Positions 26,244-35,191 of a DNA stretch of 64,000 nucleotides are shown one piece after another; the first letter of the stretch is position 1, and the number at the start of each line of letters is the position of its first letter. Source of the stretch: Bordetella genomosp. 7 (GTDB taxonomy: Bacteria; Pseudomonadota; Gammaproteobacteria; Burkholderiales; Burkholderiaceae_B); assembly GCF_002261265.1 (NCBI RefSeq), contig NZ_NEVK01000006.1:496001-560000 (forward strand). Direction: 5' to 3'. Below the pieces are notes generated by a model that ran no database searches, had not been told where the DNA came from, and saw nothing but the letters and a program-made list of their open reading frames with translations. A program made the translations under genes and the position numbers.

Positions 26244-27803
26244 CTAGATCAGGGCCTCGATCAGGAACGGGCCCTTGCGCGCCAGGCCGGCCTGCAGCGC
26301 CTTGGTGTAGCCTTCGACCGTATCGACACGCACGGCCTCTACGCCCATGCCGTTGGCCAGGTTCACCCAGTCCAGGCAAGGCTCATGCAGGTCGAGCATG
26401 CGCTTGGCGTTGCGGCCCGGCTGTTCGACGCCCACGTTCTTCATTTCGCCGTGCAAGGTGGCATACGAGCGGTTGGCAAAGATGATGGTCAGGCAGTCGA
26501 GCTGTTCGCGCGCTTGCGTCCAGAGCGCCTGCACCGTGTACATGCCGCTGCCGTCCGCCTGCAGCGTGATGACCTTGCGATCGGGGCAGGCCACTGCCGC
26601 GCCCGTGGCCAGCGGCAGGCCGATGCCGATCGCGCCGCCCGTGAGCTGCAACCAGTCGTGCGGGGCAGATGTGGCGCTGATCAGCGGAAACTCGCGCCCC
26701 TGCGTAATCGATTCGTCGCACACGATGGCGTTCTCGGGCAGCAGGCAGGCGGTGATGATATTGACGGCAGAACCCGTCAGCGCGCCGGACCGGGGCATGT
26801 CCACGGCCGACGCCACGGGCGTCAGGCCCGGCGCGTCGGCCGCAATGCCGAGTTCGTCCGCCAGCCATTGCAGCGCATGCAGCAGATCATGCTCGGGTGC
26901 CGCCAGCTCGATGGGCGCGTTGTCCTGCGGAGCCACCAGGCTGGGCTTGCCGGGGTAGGCAAAGAACGCCACCGGCTCGACGCCGCCCACCAGAATCAGC
27001 TGCCTGACATCTTTCAGCATGGCCACGGCCTGGTCTACCGGATACGGTACGCGCGTGACCGGCGTACGGTTGATGCCGCGTTCCGTGCGCCCGTTGGACG
27101 TGGCCGACAGCAGGCGCACGCCGGTTGCGCGGGCGATGCGCCCGGCCACTTTCAGTGCGGGCTCGCGCAGCGCCATGCCGCCCAGCATGAGCGCAACGCC
27201 CTCGCCTGCGCGGATGGCCTGCGCCGCGGCGCGCACCGCATCGTGCGTCGTCTGCGGCGGCGCGGTCAGCGGCACGACGGGCGAGGCCGGCGCGCCGGCC
27301 GGCAATTCGCCCCAAGCCGCGTCGGCGGGAAGAATGAGCGTAGCGATATTGCCCGGGGCCTGGCGTGCCACCCGCACCGCCTCGGCCGCGTCGGCGGCCA
27401 GGTCGGCCGCGGCATGGGTGCGGCGCACCCAGTGCGACATGGGAGCCGCCACCCCCTCGACATCACTGGACAACGGGGCATCGTATTGCGCGTGATATGT
27501 CGCGTGGTCGCCCACTACGTTGATCATCGGGGTGCGCGCTTTCTTGGCGTTGTGCAGATTGGCCAGGCCATTGCCCAGGCCGGGGCCCAGGTGCAGCAGC
27601 GTCGCCGCGGGCTTGTCGGCCATGCGGGCATAACCGTCGGCCGCCCCCGTCACGACGCCTTCAAACAGCCCCAGCACGCACCGCATGCGCGGCTTGCGAT
27701 CCAGCGCCGCCACGAAATGCATCTCGGACGTGCCGGGATTGGCAAAACAGACGTCTACATCGTTGGCCAACAGGGTGTCGCAAAGGCTATCAGCGCCGTT
27801 CAT
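26244..27803 (-). CDS. TPP-dependent enzyme annotated as acetolactate synthase large subunit-like
   Basis: A 519-residue TPP enzyme. The catalytic Glu lies in GLFEGVVTGAADGYARMADKP. The cofactor motif is LQADGSGMYTVQALWTQAREQ through FANRSYATLHGEM. The usual GDG is ADG here, which I remember as normal for this subfamily of large-subunit-like proteins with no small subunit. Substrate is unknown (a 2-oxo acid decarboxylase/ligase type is expected). ATG at 27803. It is divergent from the Bug/pcaIJ operon across 339 bases that carry two candidate IclR operators. Confidence 0.85.
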   Translation of the reverse strand: MNGADSLCDTLLANDVDVCFANPGTSEMHFVAALDRKPRMRCVLGLFEGVVTGAADGYARMADKPAATLLHLGPGLGNGLANLHNAKKARTPMINVVGDHATYHAQYDAPLSSDVEGVAAPMSHWVRRTHAAADLAADAAEAVRVARQAPGNIATLILPADAAWGELPAGAPASPVVPLTAPPQTTHDAVRAAAQAIRAGEGVALMLGGMALREPALKVAGRIARATGVRLLSATSNGRTERGINRTPVTRVPYPVDQAVAMLKDVRQLILVGGVEPVAFFAYPGKPSLVAPQDNAPIELAAPEHDLLHALQWLADELGIAADAPGLTPVASAVDMPRSGALTGSAVNIITACLLPENAIVCDESITQGREFPLISATSAPHDWLQLTGGAIGIGLPLATGAAVACPDRKVITLQADGSGMYTVQALWTQAREQLDCLTIIFANRSYATLHGEMKNVGVEQPGRNAKRMLDLHEPCLDWVNLANGMGVEAVRVDTVEGYTKALQAGLARKGPFLIEALI

Positions 27804-27981
27804 GGTGATTCCGTAAAGCGGGTTGCACAGAAAAACGCGGCCGCCGGCCGCGCGTCGGTAAGGCATCATAGGAAAGCGGATCGTTCCGGGGTAGGTCCAC
27901 TCCCACACGCGGCAATAGAACCATTGCCCCGCAACCCCGCCGGCGGCGCGGGCAATGGCATGACCGCCCCTTGCTGGCGTA

Positions 27982-27996
27982 GTTCGGTGATCGAAC
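27982..27996. promoter_or_regulatory. candidate IclR (PcaR/PobR-type) operator
   Basis: The 15-base dyad GTTCGGTGATCGAAC has perfect GTTCG/CGAAC arms. This closely resembles the GTTCGAT-ATCG(C/A)AC sites known for PcaU/PobR-type IclR regulators. The gene for such a regulator ends the adjacent operon. Confidence 0.55.
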
Positions 27997-28057
27997 ACAA
28001 AAACACCCCGCCCCATCGTAGGGACGAACCAAACCGCGCATACTTTTCGCGGCGACG

Positions 28058-28072
28058 TTGTTCGCTGAACAA
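28058..28072. promoter_or_regulatory. second dyad in the same region
   Basis: TTGTTC-gct-GAACAA has perfect 6-base arms and sits 71 bases before the Bug ATG. It is probably an operator half of the same IclR system or overlaps the promoter. Confidence 0.45.
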
Positions 28073-28142
28073 AACCAACCGGCAGGTCCGGTTCCGCGCA
28101 CGGCGCGGCGGCGGGCCACTGCCCATAGGCGGAGACAAATCC

Positions 28143-29177
28143 ATGCGTGTTACCCCTGCCCCGACCCGCGCCCGACCGGCCCGGCGCACCGCCCTGCAAA
28201 CCTTGCTGGCCGCCACGATCCTGGCCGCCACGACCATGGCCGCCCCATCATCGGCCGCGTCCACGGACAGCGCGGCGGCAGCCCCGGCCTGGCCCGACAG
28301 GCCGATCAAAGTCATCGTGCCCTATACCCCGGGCGGCGCCACCGACACCGTGACGCGCATTGTCATGGACAAACTGGCAGCCCGGCTGGGGCAGAACATC
28401 GTGATCGAGAACAAGCCCGGCGCAAACAGCACCCTGGGCGCGGCCATCGCGGCCAAGGCCGAGCCGGACGGCTATACCTTCCTGAGCATCCTGCCCGCCT
28501 ACGTCATCAACACCCACCTGTACAAGCTGTCTTATTCGCCGTCGGAACTCGAACCGGTCGTGCACATGGCCGACCTGCCGTTGTTCCTGTTTGTCAGCAA
28601 AGACGTCCCCGCGAACTCGCTGCAGGAGCTGGTCGCCCATGGCCGCAAACATCCCGACACGCTGACCTATGCTTCCAGCGGCACCGGGTCCAGCGCGCAC
28701 CTGACCGGCGCGGATTTCGCGCTGCAGAGCGGGCTGAAAATGACGCACGTGGCCTATAAGGGCAGCGCCCCTATCCTGGCCGACCTGTTGGCGGGACGCG
28801 TATCCATGGTGTTCGACCCGGTGCTGGTGCCCATGCAGTACGTCAGGCAGGACAAGCTGAAAGTGCTGGCTTTCACGGGCAAGCAACGCTGGCCGGACGC
28901 GGCAGACGTACCAACCATGGAAGAAGGCGGCTTTCCCGGTTTTGTCACCGGCTCATGGGTAGGCCTGCTGGCGCCGACCGGCACGCCGCGGCCGGTCATC
29001 GAACGCATGGCCAAGGAAATCAGCGCCATCGTGCAGGAGCCGGATGTCACGCAGAAGTTCATCGCCGCCGGCTTCCTTCCCACTGGCAGCACGCCTGCGG
29101 AGTTCACGGAATTGATGCGCAAAGACTCCGACCGCTATGCCAAGATCATCGAAGAAGCCGGTATCACCGTGAACTGA
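28143..29177 (+). CDS. Bug-family tripartite tricarboxylate transporter substrate-binding protein
   Basis: A 344-residue periplasmic protein with a long signal peptide (cleavage near residue 40, after PSSAAS). The Bug fold marks are WPDRPIKVIVPYTPGGATDTVTRI, VIENKPGANSTLGAA and AYKGSAPILADLLAGRVSMVFDPV. No TctA/TctB membrane genes are near, so it is an orphan receptor as is usual in Bordetella-like genomes. As the first gene of an operon with 3-oxoadipate CoA-transferase genes, its ligand is likely a carboxylate from aromatic breakdown (inference). Confidence 0.88.
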   Translation: MRVTPAPTRARPARRTALQTLLAATILAATTMAAPSSAASTDSAAAAPAWPDRPIKVIVPYTPGGATDTVTRIVMDKLAARLGQNIVIENKPGANSTLGAAIAAKAEPDGYTFLSILPAYVINTHLYKLSYSPSELEPVVHMADLPLFLFVSKDVPANSLQELVAHGRKHPDTLTYASSGTGSSAHLTGADFALQSGLKMTHVAYKGSAPILADLLAGRVSMVFDPVLVPMQYVRQDKLKVLAFTGKQRWPDAADVPTMEEGGFPGFVTGSWVGLLAPTGTPRPVIERMAKEISAIVQEPDVTQKFIAAGFLPTGSTPAEFTELMRKDSDRYAKIIEEAGITVN

Positions 29178-29194
29178 ACGGGGCCGCCGGCATC

Positions 29195-29875
29195 ATGATC
29201 GACAAATTCGTCGCCTCGCTCGCCGACGCCGTCCGGGACGTTCATGATGGCGCCACCGTGCTGGTCAGCGGCTTTGGCGGCGCGGGCATGCCCACCGACT
29301 TGCTGCATGCCCTGATCGACCAGGGCGCGCGCGAACTGACCGTGGTCAACAACAACGCCGGCAATCACGAAACGGGCCTGGCCGCCCTGATCAAGGCGGG
29401 CCGCGTGCGCAAGATGATCTGCTCGTTTCCGCGCGCTTCGCATTCCTGGGTGTTCAACGACCTGTACCGCCGCGGAAAAATCGAGCTGGAATGCGTGCCG
29501 CAGGGTACGATCGCCGAACGCCTGCGCGCCGCCGGCGCGGGCCTGGGCGGTTTCTACACCCGCACTGCATACGGCACCGACCTGGCGGCGGGCAAAGAAA
29601 CGCGCGAGATCAACGGCCTGCATTACGTCTTTGAAACGCCTTTGCATGGCGACTTCGCTCTGGTGCTGGCCGACCGCGCCGACCGGTGGGGCAACCTGAC
29701 CTACCGCAAGAGCGCCCGCAACTTCGGACCCGTGATGTGCACCGCGGCCGCCACCACCATCGTGCAAGTGCGCCGGCGCGTCGGGCTGGGCGAGCTGGAG
29801 CCCGAGGCCATCGTAACGCCGGGCATCTTCGTCAATCGCCTGGTCGTCGTGCCAGATCCCGGTTTTTCGAGCTGA
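29195..29875 (+). CDS. pcaI: 3-oxoadipate CoA-transferase subunit A
   Basis: A 226-residue alpha subunit of a family I CoA-transferase, which transfers CoA from succinyl-CoA to 3-oxoadipate. SGFGGAGMPTDLLHALID, TVVNNNAGNHETGLAALI, GTIAERLRAAGAGLGGFYT and YRKSARNFGPVM follow the known PcaI sequence closely. The start at 29195 lies 17 bases after the Bug gene. The partner subunit follows 3 bases later. Confidence 0.88.
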   Translation: MIDKFVASLADAVRDVHDGATVLVSGFGGAGMPTDLLHALIDQGARELTVVNNNAGNHETGLAALIKAGRVRKMICSFPRASHSWVFNDLYRRGKIELECVPQGTIAERLRAAGAGLGGFYTRTAYGTDLAAGKETREINGLHYVFETPLHGDFALVLADRADRWGNLTYRKSARNFGPVMCTAAATTIVQVRRRVGLGELEPEAIVTPGIFVNRLVVVPDPGFSS

Positions 29876-29878
29876 CCT

Positions 29879-30535
29879 GTGGCCGAGCAACCCTCCTTCC
29901 GACCCCTCGCCCGCCCGGAACTGGCACGCCGGGTGGCGCAGGACATCCCCGACGGCAGCTACGTCAACCTGGGCATCGGCATGCCGGTGCTGATCGCCGC
30001 ATGCCTGCCGCCCGACCGCGAAATCGTGCTGCACAGCGAAAATGGCATATTGGGCATGGGGCCGCCCCCCTCACCCGAAGCGGCCGACACTGACCTGATC
30101 AACGCCGGCAAGCAGCCGGTGACGTTGCTGCCCGGCGGCGCATACTTCCATCACGCGGATTCCTTTGCGATGATGCGCGGCGGCCATCTGGATATCTGCG
30201 TCATGGGCGCCATGCAGGTTTCGGCGCGGGGCGACCTGGCGAACTGGTCATTGGGCCGGGCCGGCGAACCGCCGGCAGTGGGCGGGGCCATGGACCTGGC
30301 CGTGGGCGCGCGACAGGTGTACATCATGATGGACCACAACGCCAAAAACGGCGCGCCCAAGATTGTGCAACAGTGCACCCTGCCGCTGACAGGCATGGGA
30401 GTGGTCAACCGCATCTATACCGATCTGGCGGTGCTGGACGTAACGCCCGACGGCCTGGTGGTACGCGATATGATCGATGGCCTTACCCTGCAAACCCTGC
30501 AGTCGCGTACCGACGCGCCATTGCTTGCCGCCTGA
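29879..30535 (+). CDS. pcaJ: 3-oxoadipate CoA-transferase subunit B
   Basis: A 218-residue beta subunit. The catalytic Glu lies in LHSENGILGMGPPP. GMPVLIAACLPPDREIVL and the end PKIVQQCTLPLTGMGVVNRIYTDLAVLDVTPDGLVV are typical. The start is GTG at 29879, since no ATG fits. It ends with an ATGA-type overlap with the IclR gene. With PcaI it makes 3-oxoadipyl-CoA, the same compound reached by the box pathway. Confidence 0.88.
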   Translation: MAEQPSFRPLARPELARRVAQDIPDGSYVNLGIGMPVLIAACLPPDREIVLHSENGILGMGPPPSPEAADTDLINAGKQPVTLLPGGAYFHHADSFAMMRGGHLDICVMGAMQVSARGDLANWSLGRAGEPPAVGGAMDLAVGARQVYIMMDHNAKNGAPKIVQQCTLPLTGMGVVNRIYTDLAVLDVTPDGLVVRDMIDGLTLQTLQSRTDAPLLAA

Positions 30536-31362
30536 TGCGTATTCCGCCGCCTCCGCCCGACTACGCCGCGCCCCTGCCCGCCGAAGAACACCCCGATCGC
30601 TTTCGCGGCGATCCGGACTTCATGCTGACGCTGTCTCGCGGCTTGCGCGTAATACGCGCGTTCGGCGAACGTCGCTACCCGCAGACGGCGGCCGACCTGG
30701 CCAGGCGGGCCGGGCTGCCGCGCGCCGTCACGCAGCGCTGCCTGCACACGCTGATCCGCCTGGGCTTCGCCGAACGGCACGGCCGGCACTACGTGCTCAC
30801 CCCGCTGATCCTGAGCCTGGGCCATGCGTACTTTTCGTCTACGCCGTTCGTGTCGCTGGCCCAGCCGGTGCTCGACGAATTAAGCGCCATGGTGGGCGAA
30901 ACGTGCGCCCTGGCCATCATGGAAGGCAATGAAGTGCTGTACCTGGCGCGGTCGGAAGTGCATCGCATCCTGGCGACGTCGCTGGGTCTGGGCAGCCGCC
31001 TGCCGGCCTATTGCACCACCATCGGACGCGTCATGCTCGCGCAGTTGCCGGCCCAGGCGCTGGAGCGTTATTTCGAAACGGTGGAACTTGCCCATTACAC
31101 CGAATTCACCGAGACCTCGCCCGCGCGGCTGCGGGAAATCATCGCCGGCGTGCGCGACCAGGGCTACGCCGTCGTAGACCAGGAACTCGGCCTGAACGTG
31201 CGGGCCATCGGCGTGCCGGTACGCGCGGCCAGCGGGCGCACGTGCGCCGGACTGAACGTCAGCGTGAAATCGCCGCGCATCCCCCTGGCGCGGTTCAGCA
31301 GCGAATTCCTGGCGCCCATGCAGGCGGCCGCAGAAAAACTGGGCCAATTCCTGGTGCTGTGA
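30535..31362 (+). CDS. IclR-family regulator (PcaR-like)
   Basis: A 275-residue regulator. The N-terminal winged HTH starts at DPDFMLTLSRGLRVIRAFGE, the wording typical of the PcaR/PobR branch. The effector domain includes LAIMEGNEVLYLARSEVHRIL and ends in FSSEFLAPMQAAAEKLG. Its ATG overlaps the pcaJ stop. It likely binds the GTTCG/CGAAC dyads at 27982-28072 and controls the operon it ends, and perhaps the divergent TPP-enzyme gene. Confidence 0.87.
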   Translation: MRIPPPPPDYAAPLPAEEHPDRFRGDPDFMLTLSRGLRVIRAFGERRYPQTAADLARRAGLPRAVTQRCLHTLIRLGFAERHGRHYVLTPLILSLGHAYFSSTPFVSLAQPVLDELSAMVGETCALAIMEGNEVLYLARSEVHRILATSLGLGSRLPAYCTTIGRVMLAQLPAQALERYFETVELAHYTEFTETSPARLREIIAGVRDQGYAVVDQELGLNVRAIGVPVRAASGRTCAGLNVSVKSPRIPLARFSSEFLAPMQAAAEKLGQFLVL

Positions 31363-31393
31363 AAAACGCGCCGCGGCGCGTGCCGCCGCGTGC

Positions 31394-32452
31394 TCAGGTG
31401 GCCTGCAGGCCGCTGGTGTCGAGCGTGAATGCGGCCGCCGCACGGCCAATGCGATCGTTGACCGCGCGCCACGCATCGTCGGCGGGCGGCGCCTGCACCA
31501 GGATGCGGGCATATCCGCCGGCATCGAGTTCGCGCAGCATGGCATACAGCGCCTGCGCATAGCGGACGGGATCGTCCGGAACCTGGCGCCAGGCCACGCG
31601 CGCATGCGCGCCTGCGGGAGCCGGCCCGAACGCCACGACGGCCACCGGCCCGGCAGGCTGGCCCTGGCCGCCGATGGCCGCCAGCAAGGCAGCCTGGGAC
31701 ACTAGCTCGAGCGGCGTCCGGGGCGCGTAGTGCGCCTTCAGCGTGCCTGATGCGCGCGGGGCGGCGGCGTCCGGCAGGCCCAACGGCACGCCAAGCACCG
31801 CCTGGATCTGCGCGGGCGTGACATGGCCGGGCCGCAGCAGCACGGGGCCCACGCCCTGCCCCAGCCGGGACAGATCGACAATGGTGGATTCAATGCCTAC
31901 CTGCGCCGGGCCGCCATCCAGCACGATCATGCCCTGCGCCACTTCGTCCGGGAACTCGCCGGCTACGTGTTCGGCCAGCGTGGGCGAGACATGGCCGAAC
32001 TTATTGGCCGATGGCGCCGCCACGCCTGCATGACCGCCGGGCTTGCCCGCCGCGAAGGCGCGCAGCAAGGCCTGCGCCACGGGATGCGACGGGCAACGCA
32101 GCCCGATACTGTCCTGCCCGCCGCTTACCGCCGCGCCCGCGTGCGACGCACGCGGCAGAATGAGGGTCAGCGGCCCGGGCCAGAAGGCATCGATAAGCTG
32201 CCGGGCCGGCGTCGGGATGCTGCTGGCCCAGTAATTCAGGTCGGCCCCAGGCGCGACGTGCACGATTATCGGGTGGTTCGACGGCCGCCCCTTGGCCGCA
32301 TAAATGCGCGCCACGGCGTCGGGGTTCTGGGCGTCGGCGCCCAGGCCGTATACGGTTTCGGTGGGAAACGCCACCAAGTCGCCCGCGAGCAGGCGTTGCG
32401 CGGCCAGCTCGATAGCGACGGCGTCGGACGACGCTTGAGTGGACGTGGCCAT
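31394..32452 (-). CDS. sua5: L-threonylcarbamoyladenylate synthase (Sua5/YwlC)
   Basis: A 352-residue enzyme making threonylcarbamoyl-AMP for t6A37 modification of ANN-decoding tRNAs. The N-terminal YrdC domain includes LVAFPTETVYGLGADAQNPDAVARIYAAKGRPSNHPI and VAAPSANKFGHVSPT. The C-terminal Sua5 domain (about residues 230-350) makes it the long form rather than TsaC. Start MATSTQAS at 32452; purK ends 8 bases upstream, so it is co-transcribed with purK. Confidence 0.9.
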   Translation of the reverse strand: MATSTQASSDAVAIELAAQRLLAGDLVAFPTETVYGLGADAQNPDAVARIYAAKGRPSNHPIIVHVAPGADLNYWASSIPTPARQLIDAFWPGPLTLILPRASHAGAAVSGGQDSIGLRCPSHPVAQALLRAFAAGKPGGHAGVAAPSANKFGHVSPTLAEHVAGEFPDEVAQGMIVLDGGPAQVGIESTIVDLSRLGQGVGPVLLRPGHVTPAQIQAVLGVPLGLPDAAAPRASGTLKAHYAPRTPLELVSQAALLAAIGGQGQPAGPVAVVAFGPAPAGAHARVAWRQVPDDPVRYAQALYAMLRELDAGGYARILVQAPPADDAWRAVNDRIGRAAAAFTLDTSGLQAT

Positions 32453-32459
32453 AGCAGTG

Positions 32460-33650
32460 TCAGTCCGGCGCCGCCATGCCAAGCGCGGATGCGACCCGGG
32501 CTGCATCGGCTCGAGCCTGGTCAAGCGTGGCGGCCACCACGGTTACATGGCCCATCTTGCGGCCCGGCCGGGCTTCGCGCTTGCCGTACAGGTGCAGCTT
32601 GGCGGTGGGCACGGCCAGCACGCCGGCCCAGTCGGGTTCGCGCGGCGCCGTGGCGCCGGGCGAAAACCAGACGTCGCCCAGGATATTCAGCATGATGGCC
32701 GGGGCAAGCAGGGTCGTGCCGCCCAGGGGCAGCCCCGCCATGGCGCGCGCCTGCTGCTCGAACTGGCTGGTGACACAGGCATCGATGGTGTAATGCCCGC
32801 TGTTGTGGGGCCGGGGCGCGATTTCGTTGACGACCAGGCTGCCGTCCGTGAGCACGAAGAACTCCACGCACAACACCCCGTGGTAATCCAGGCCTCTGGC
32901 AATGGCCCGGGCCGCCTCGGTGGCCTGCGCCTGGCGACGCGCATGCGCGGGGTCGCCGTCGTTTGCAACGACAGTGGACACCGCAAGAATGCCATCGCGG
33001 TGCAGGTTGCGCGCCACCGGAAACACCACGTCGGCGCCATCGAAGCCGCGCGCCAGCACGACGGAAATCTCGTAGTCGAGCGGCATCAGGGCCTCGAGCA
33101 CGCAAGGCACGCCGCCGAAGTCCGCGTACGCCGACAGGGCCGCTTCGCGCGACGCGATGCGCGCCTGCCCCTTGCCGTCGTAGCCCAGGCGGGCCACCTT
33201 CAGAATGCCGGGAAACAGCGCGTCGGGCGCGTCGCGCAGATCTTGCTCGCTGCGTATGGCGGCATGCGGCGCAACGGCAATGCCCTGCGCCGCGATAAAC
33301 GATTTTTCGGCGATGCGGTCCTGCACAATGGCGACTGCGTCGGCCGCCGGGCTGACGCGGCATTGCGAGGCCAGTGCGCGCAGGCTGTCGGCCGGCACAT
33401 TCTCGAATTCGGTGGTGACGGCGCGGCACAGCCGGGCCAGTTCCGCCAGGCCGGCCGGGTCATCATAGGCTGCGTGGATATGGCGGTCGGCCACCATGGC
33501 CGCCGGGCCATCGGCGGCCGGGTCGAGCACGGCGACGCGAAAGCCCAGGCTTTGTGCGGCGTGACAGAACATGCGGCCCAGCTGGCCGCCGCCCAGCAGG
33601 CCCAGCCAGCCGCCGGGCGCGATCGAGAAAGTATCAGTCGAGGATGTCAT
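32460..33650 (-). CDS. purK: 5-(carboxyamino)imidazole ribonucleotide synthase PurK
   Basis: A 396-residue ATP-grasp enzyme converting AIR, bicarbonate and ATP to N5-CAIR in purine synthesis. [20 protein letters not shown] is the N-terminal nucleotide/ligand loop. [15 protein letters not shown] and [27 protein letters not shown] are ATP-grasp signatures. It follows purE after a 36-base gap holding a strong terminator-like hairpin. Confidence 0.94.
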   Translation of the reverse strand: MTSSTDTFSIAPGGWLGLLGGGQLGRMFCHAAQSLGFRVAVLDPAADGPAAMVADRHIHAAYDDPAGLAELARLCRAVTTEFENVPADSLRALASQCRVSPAADAVAIVQDRIAEKSFIAAQGIAVAPHAAIRSEQDLRDAPDALFPGILKVARLGYDGKGQARIASREAALSAYADFGGVPCVLEALMPLDYEISVVLARGFDGADVVFPVARNLHRDGILAVSTVVANDGDPAHARRQAQATEAARAIARGLDYHGVLCVEFFVLTDGSLVVNEIAPRPHNSGHYTIDACVTSQFEQQARAMAGLPLGGTTLLAPAIMLNILGDVWFSPGATAPREPDWAGVLAVPTAKLHLYGKREARPGRKMGHVTVVAATLDQARADAARVASALGMAAPD

Positions 33651-33654
33651 ACGG

Positions 33655-33680
33655 AAAAACGCGCCCGGTCAGGGCGCGTG
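33655..33680 (-). terminator. terminator-like hairpin between purE and purK
   Basis: Minus strand ACGCGCCC-tgacc-GGGCGCGT is followed by TTTTT. The 8-base-pair stem and T run meet the usual intrinsic terminator form, yet it lies inside the purE-purK pair. It may attenuate purK and sua5 relative to purE. Confidence 0.7.
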
Positions 33681-33686
33681 GCAAGG

Positions 33687-34211
33687 TCAGGGCTGCGGGG
33701 GCACCACCATGTTGCGGGCCGCTTCGGTCTGGCGGGCACGAAAGGCCACCAACTGGCGATGCAGCGCATCGTCGGTGGCGGCCAGCGTGGCAATGACATG
33801 CAGCGCCGCGTTGGCGGCGCCGGCCTCGCCGATGGCGAAGGTAGCCACCGGCACGCCCTTGGGCATCTGCACGATGGACAACAGCGAATCTTCGCCGCGC
33901 AGGTAGCGCGACGGAACCGGCACGCCGAACACCGGCACTTCGGTCAGCGCGGCCATCATGCCGGGCAGGTGCGCGGCGCCGCCTGCGCCGGCGATAATGC
34001 CGCGCAGGCCGCGTGCGCGCGCTGCCGCGCCATAATCGGCCATGTCCTGCGGCATGCGATGCGCCGAGATCACACGGGTTTCGTGGGGCACGCCAAAAGC
34101 CTCGAGCATGGCCACGGCATGTTGCATGATGTCCCAGTCGCTGGAAGAACCCATGATCACGCCCACCACGGGCGTGGCGGGCGCGGCGGCTACAGAGGCA
34201 GAAGTCGTCAT
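33687..34211 (-). CDS. purE: 5-(carboxyamino)imidazole ribonucleotide mutase PurE
   Basis: A 174-residue class I PurE that converts N5-CAIR to [42 protein letters not shown] and the [16 protein letters not shown] loop are the substrate-binding motifs. Length and the SSDW and AHR motifs are standard. The next step of the same pathway, PurC, is encoded about 1 kb upstream. Confidence 0.95.
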   Translation of the reverse strand: MTTSASVAAAPATPVVGVIMGSSSDWDIMQHAVAMLEAFGVPHETRVISAHRMPQDMADYGAAARARGLRGIIAGAGGAAHLPGMMAALTEVPVFGVPVPSRYLRGEDSLLSIVQMPKGVPVATFAIGEAGAANAALHVIATLAATDDALHRQLVAFRARQTEAARNMVVPPQP

Positions 34212-34318
34212 GGCAGAATCGGCAGGCTGAGAAGGCGGGCGCGGCGCCCAGGTCAGGGCGCCGCCAGCGGGAAACCCGGTATTTTACCCGGCCCGGCCGC
34301 AAGGCCGTGCCGGACAGC

Positions 34319-34897
34319 TCAAACGCCGCCGCCGGACGGCGCTGGCGCGCCGGGCGCAATGCCGCTTACGGGCCCGCATTCGCCCAGCCCGCACTGCAGC
34401 GACGTCGCGGCAACATTGACCAGGATGGCCAGCAGAAACAGGCCCATGACGATCAACGCGGGCAGCGCCACCGGCTTTTTCAGGGCGTTATCTCCCCATT
34501 TCCGGTCGGCCGCCAGCATCAGCACGCAGAACACCAGCAAGGTGCAAAATGCCAGGAAAGTCCACGAATGCACCGACATCCCCAGCAGCGGCGGACCGGC
34601 GCGCGGCGGCCCTGCCGGGGCCAGCAACAGGTTGCCCGCGGCCACCAGTCCGCCCAGCGCCGCGGCCAGAATCATCGCGTAATGCAGCGGAGACGGCCCC
34701 AGGCGGATGTTCAGCACCATGCCCACACCGGCCATGACGAAGGCGGCGCGCTGCAGCAGGCACAAGGGGCAAGGCTCGCTGCCGAACAGCAGTTGCCACG
34801 CGAACGCGCCATACAGCAGCGCGCTGATGCCAAGCAAGGCCAGGGTATTGATAACGCGCGAACCGCGGGCCGGATTCAGCGAAAAAAGCAGGCTCAT
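34319..34897 (-). CDS. dsbB: DsbB-family disulfide bond formation protein
   Basis: A 192-residue membrane protein with five or so hydrophobic helices. The first Cys pair is in the DsbB motif EPCPLCLLQR, right after helix 2. The second possible pair lies near the C-terminus in LQCGLGECGPV rather than in the mid-protein loop of E. coli DsbB, so it is a divergent member. It would reoxidise a periplasmic DsbA-type thiol oxidase using quinone. Start at 34897 (MSLLFSLN); the small membrane protein gene ends 10 bases upstream. Confidence 0.82.
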   Translation of the reverse strand: MSLLFSLNPARGSRVINTLALLGISALLYGAFAWQLLFGSEPCPLCLLQRAAFVMAGVGMVLNIRLGPSPLHYAMILAAALGGLVAAGNLLLAPAGPPRAGPPLLGMSVHSWTFLAFCTLLVFCVLMLAADRKWGDNALKKPVALPALIVMGLFLLAILVNVAATSLQCGLGECGPVSGIAPGAPAPSGGGV

Positions 34898-34907
34898 CAG
34901 GCCCGCG

Positions 34908-35066
34908 CTACAGGGCAAGCACAAAAGGTCGGGCCAGATGAGGCCCCGCGCCCGCCACAAAAATCAGCAATGTGGCCAGCCACAACGTGAAGCAGGGGCG
35001 GCGCTTGCCAAGCATGCCGTACCACACTGCCAGCGCGCTGGTAAGAAAGAGCAATATCATGATCAT
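34908..35066 (-). CDS. small membrane protein, DUF5993-like (52 aa)
   Basis: A 52-residue ORF starting ATG at 35066 (MIMILLFLTSALAVWYGMLG), followed by basic KRRP and a second hydrophobic helix (TLWLATLLIFVAGAGPHLA). This two-helix layout with a basic turn fits DUF5993, small proteins encoded next to DsbB-family genes, as far as I recall. It lies 10 bases upstream of the dsbB-like gene, so it is very likely co-translated with it. A role as a partner or assembly factor of DsbB is inference. Confidence 0.7.
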   Translation of the reverse strand: MIMILLFLTSALAVWYGMLGKRRPCFTLWLATLLIFVAGAGPHLARPFVLAL

Positions 35067-35191
35067 GCGGCGATCTCCCGAGGTCGATCGTTACGATACG
35101 AAATATTGCGTTGCGCTGGCGGGCAAATAAGGCCGGCAAATTCCCGCTTTTTCGGCATTTGACCCGGCGCTGCGCGGCCGGGCCGCCGGGT

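Larger units (their letters stand above)
27804..28142. promoter_or_regulatory. divergent regulatory region between the TPP enzyme and the Bug-pcaIJ operon
   Basis: These 339 bases hold no convincing gene. They contain two dyads of IclR/PcaR type (27982-27996 and 28058-28072) and a possible -10 (CATACT) near 28039. GGCGGAGAC is the ribosome binding site of the Bug gene. Confidence 0.55.

Noticed and set aside
26232-28142. Long plus-strand open frame running into the Bug gene (981 codons in all)
   Set aside because: Its first 630 codons are antisense to the TPP enzyme. The Bug signal peptide and ribosome binding site put the real start at 28143.
35162-35191. ACCCGGCG/CGCCGGGT inverted repeat at the end of purC as a terminator
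   Set aside because: It has a large loop and no T run; support is too weak to list as a feature.
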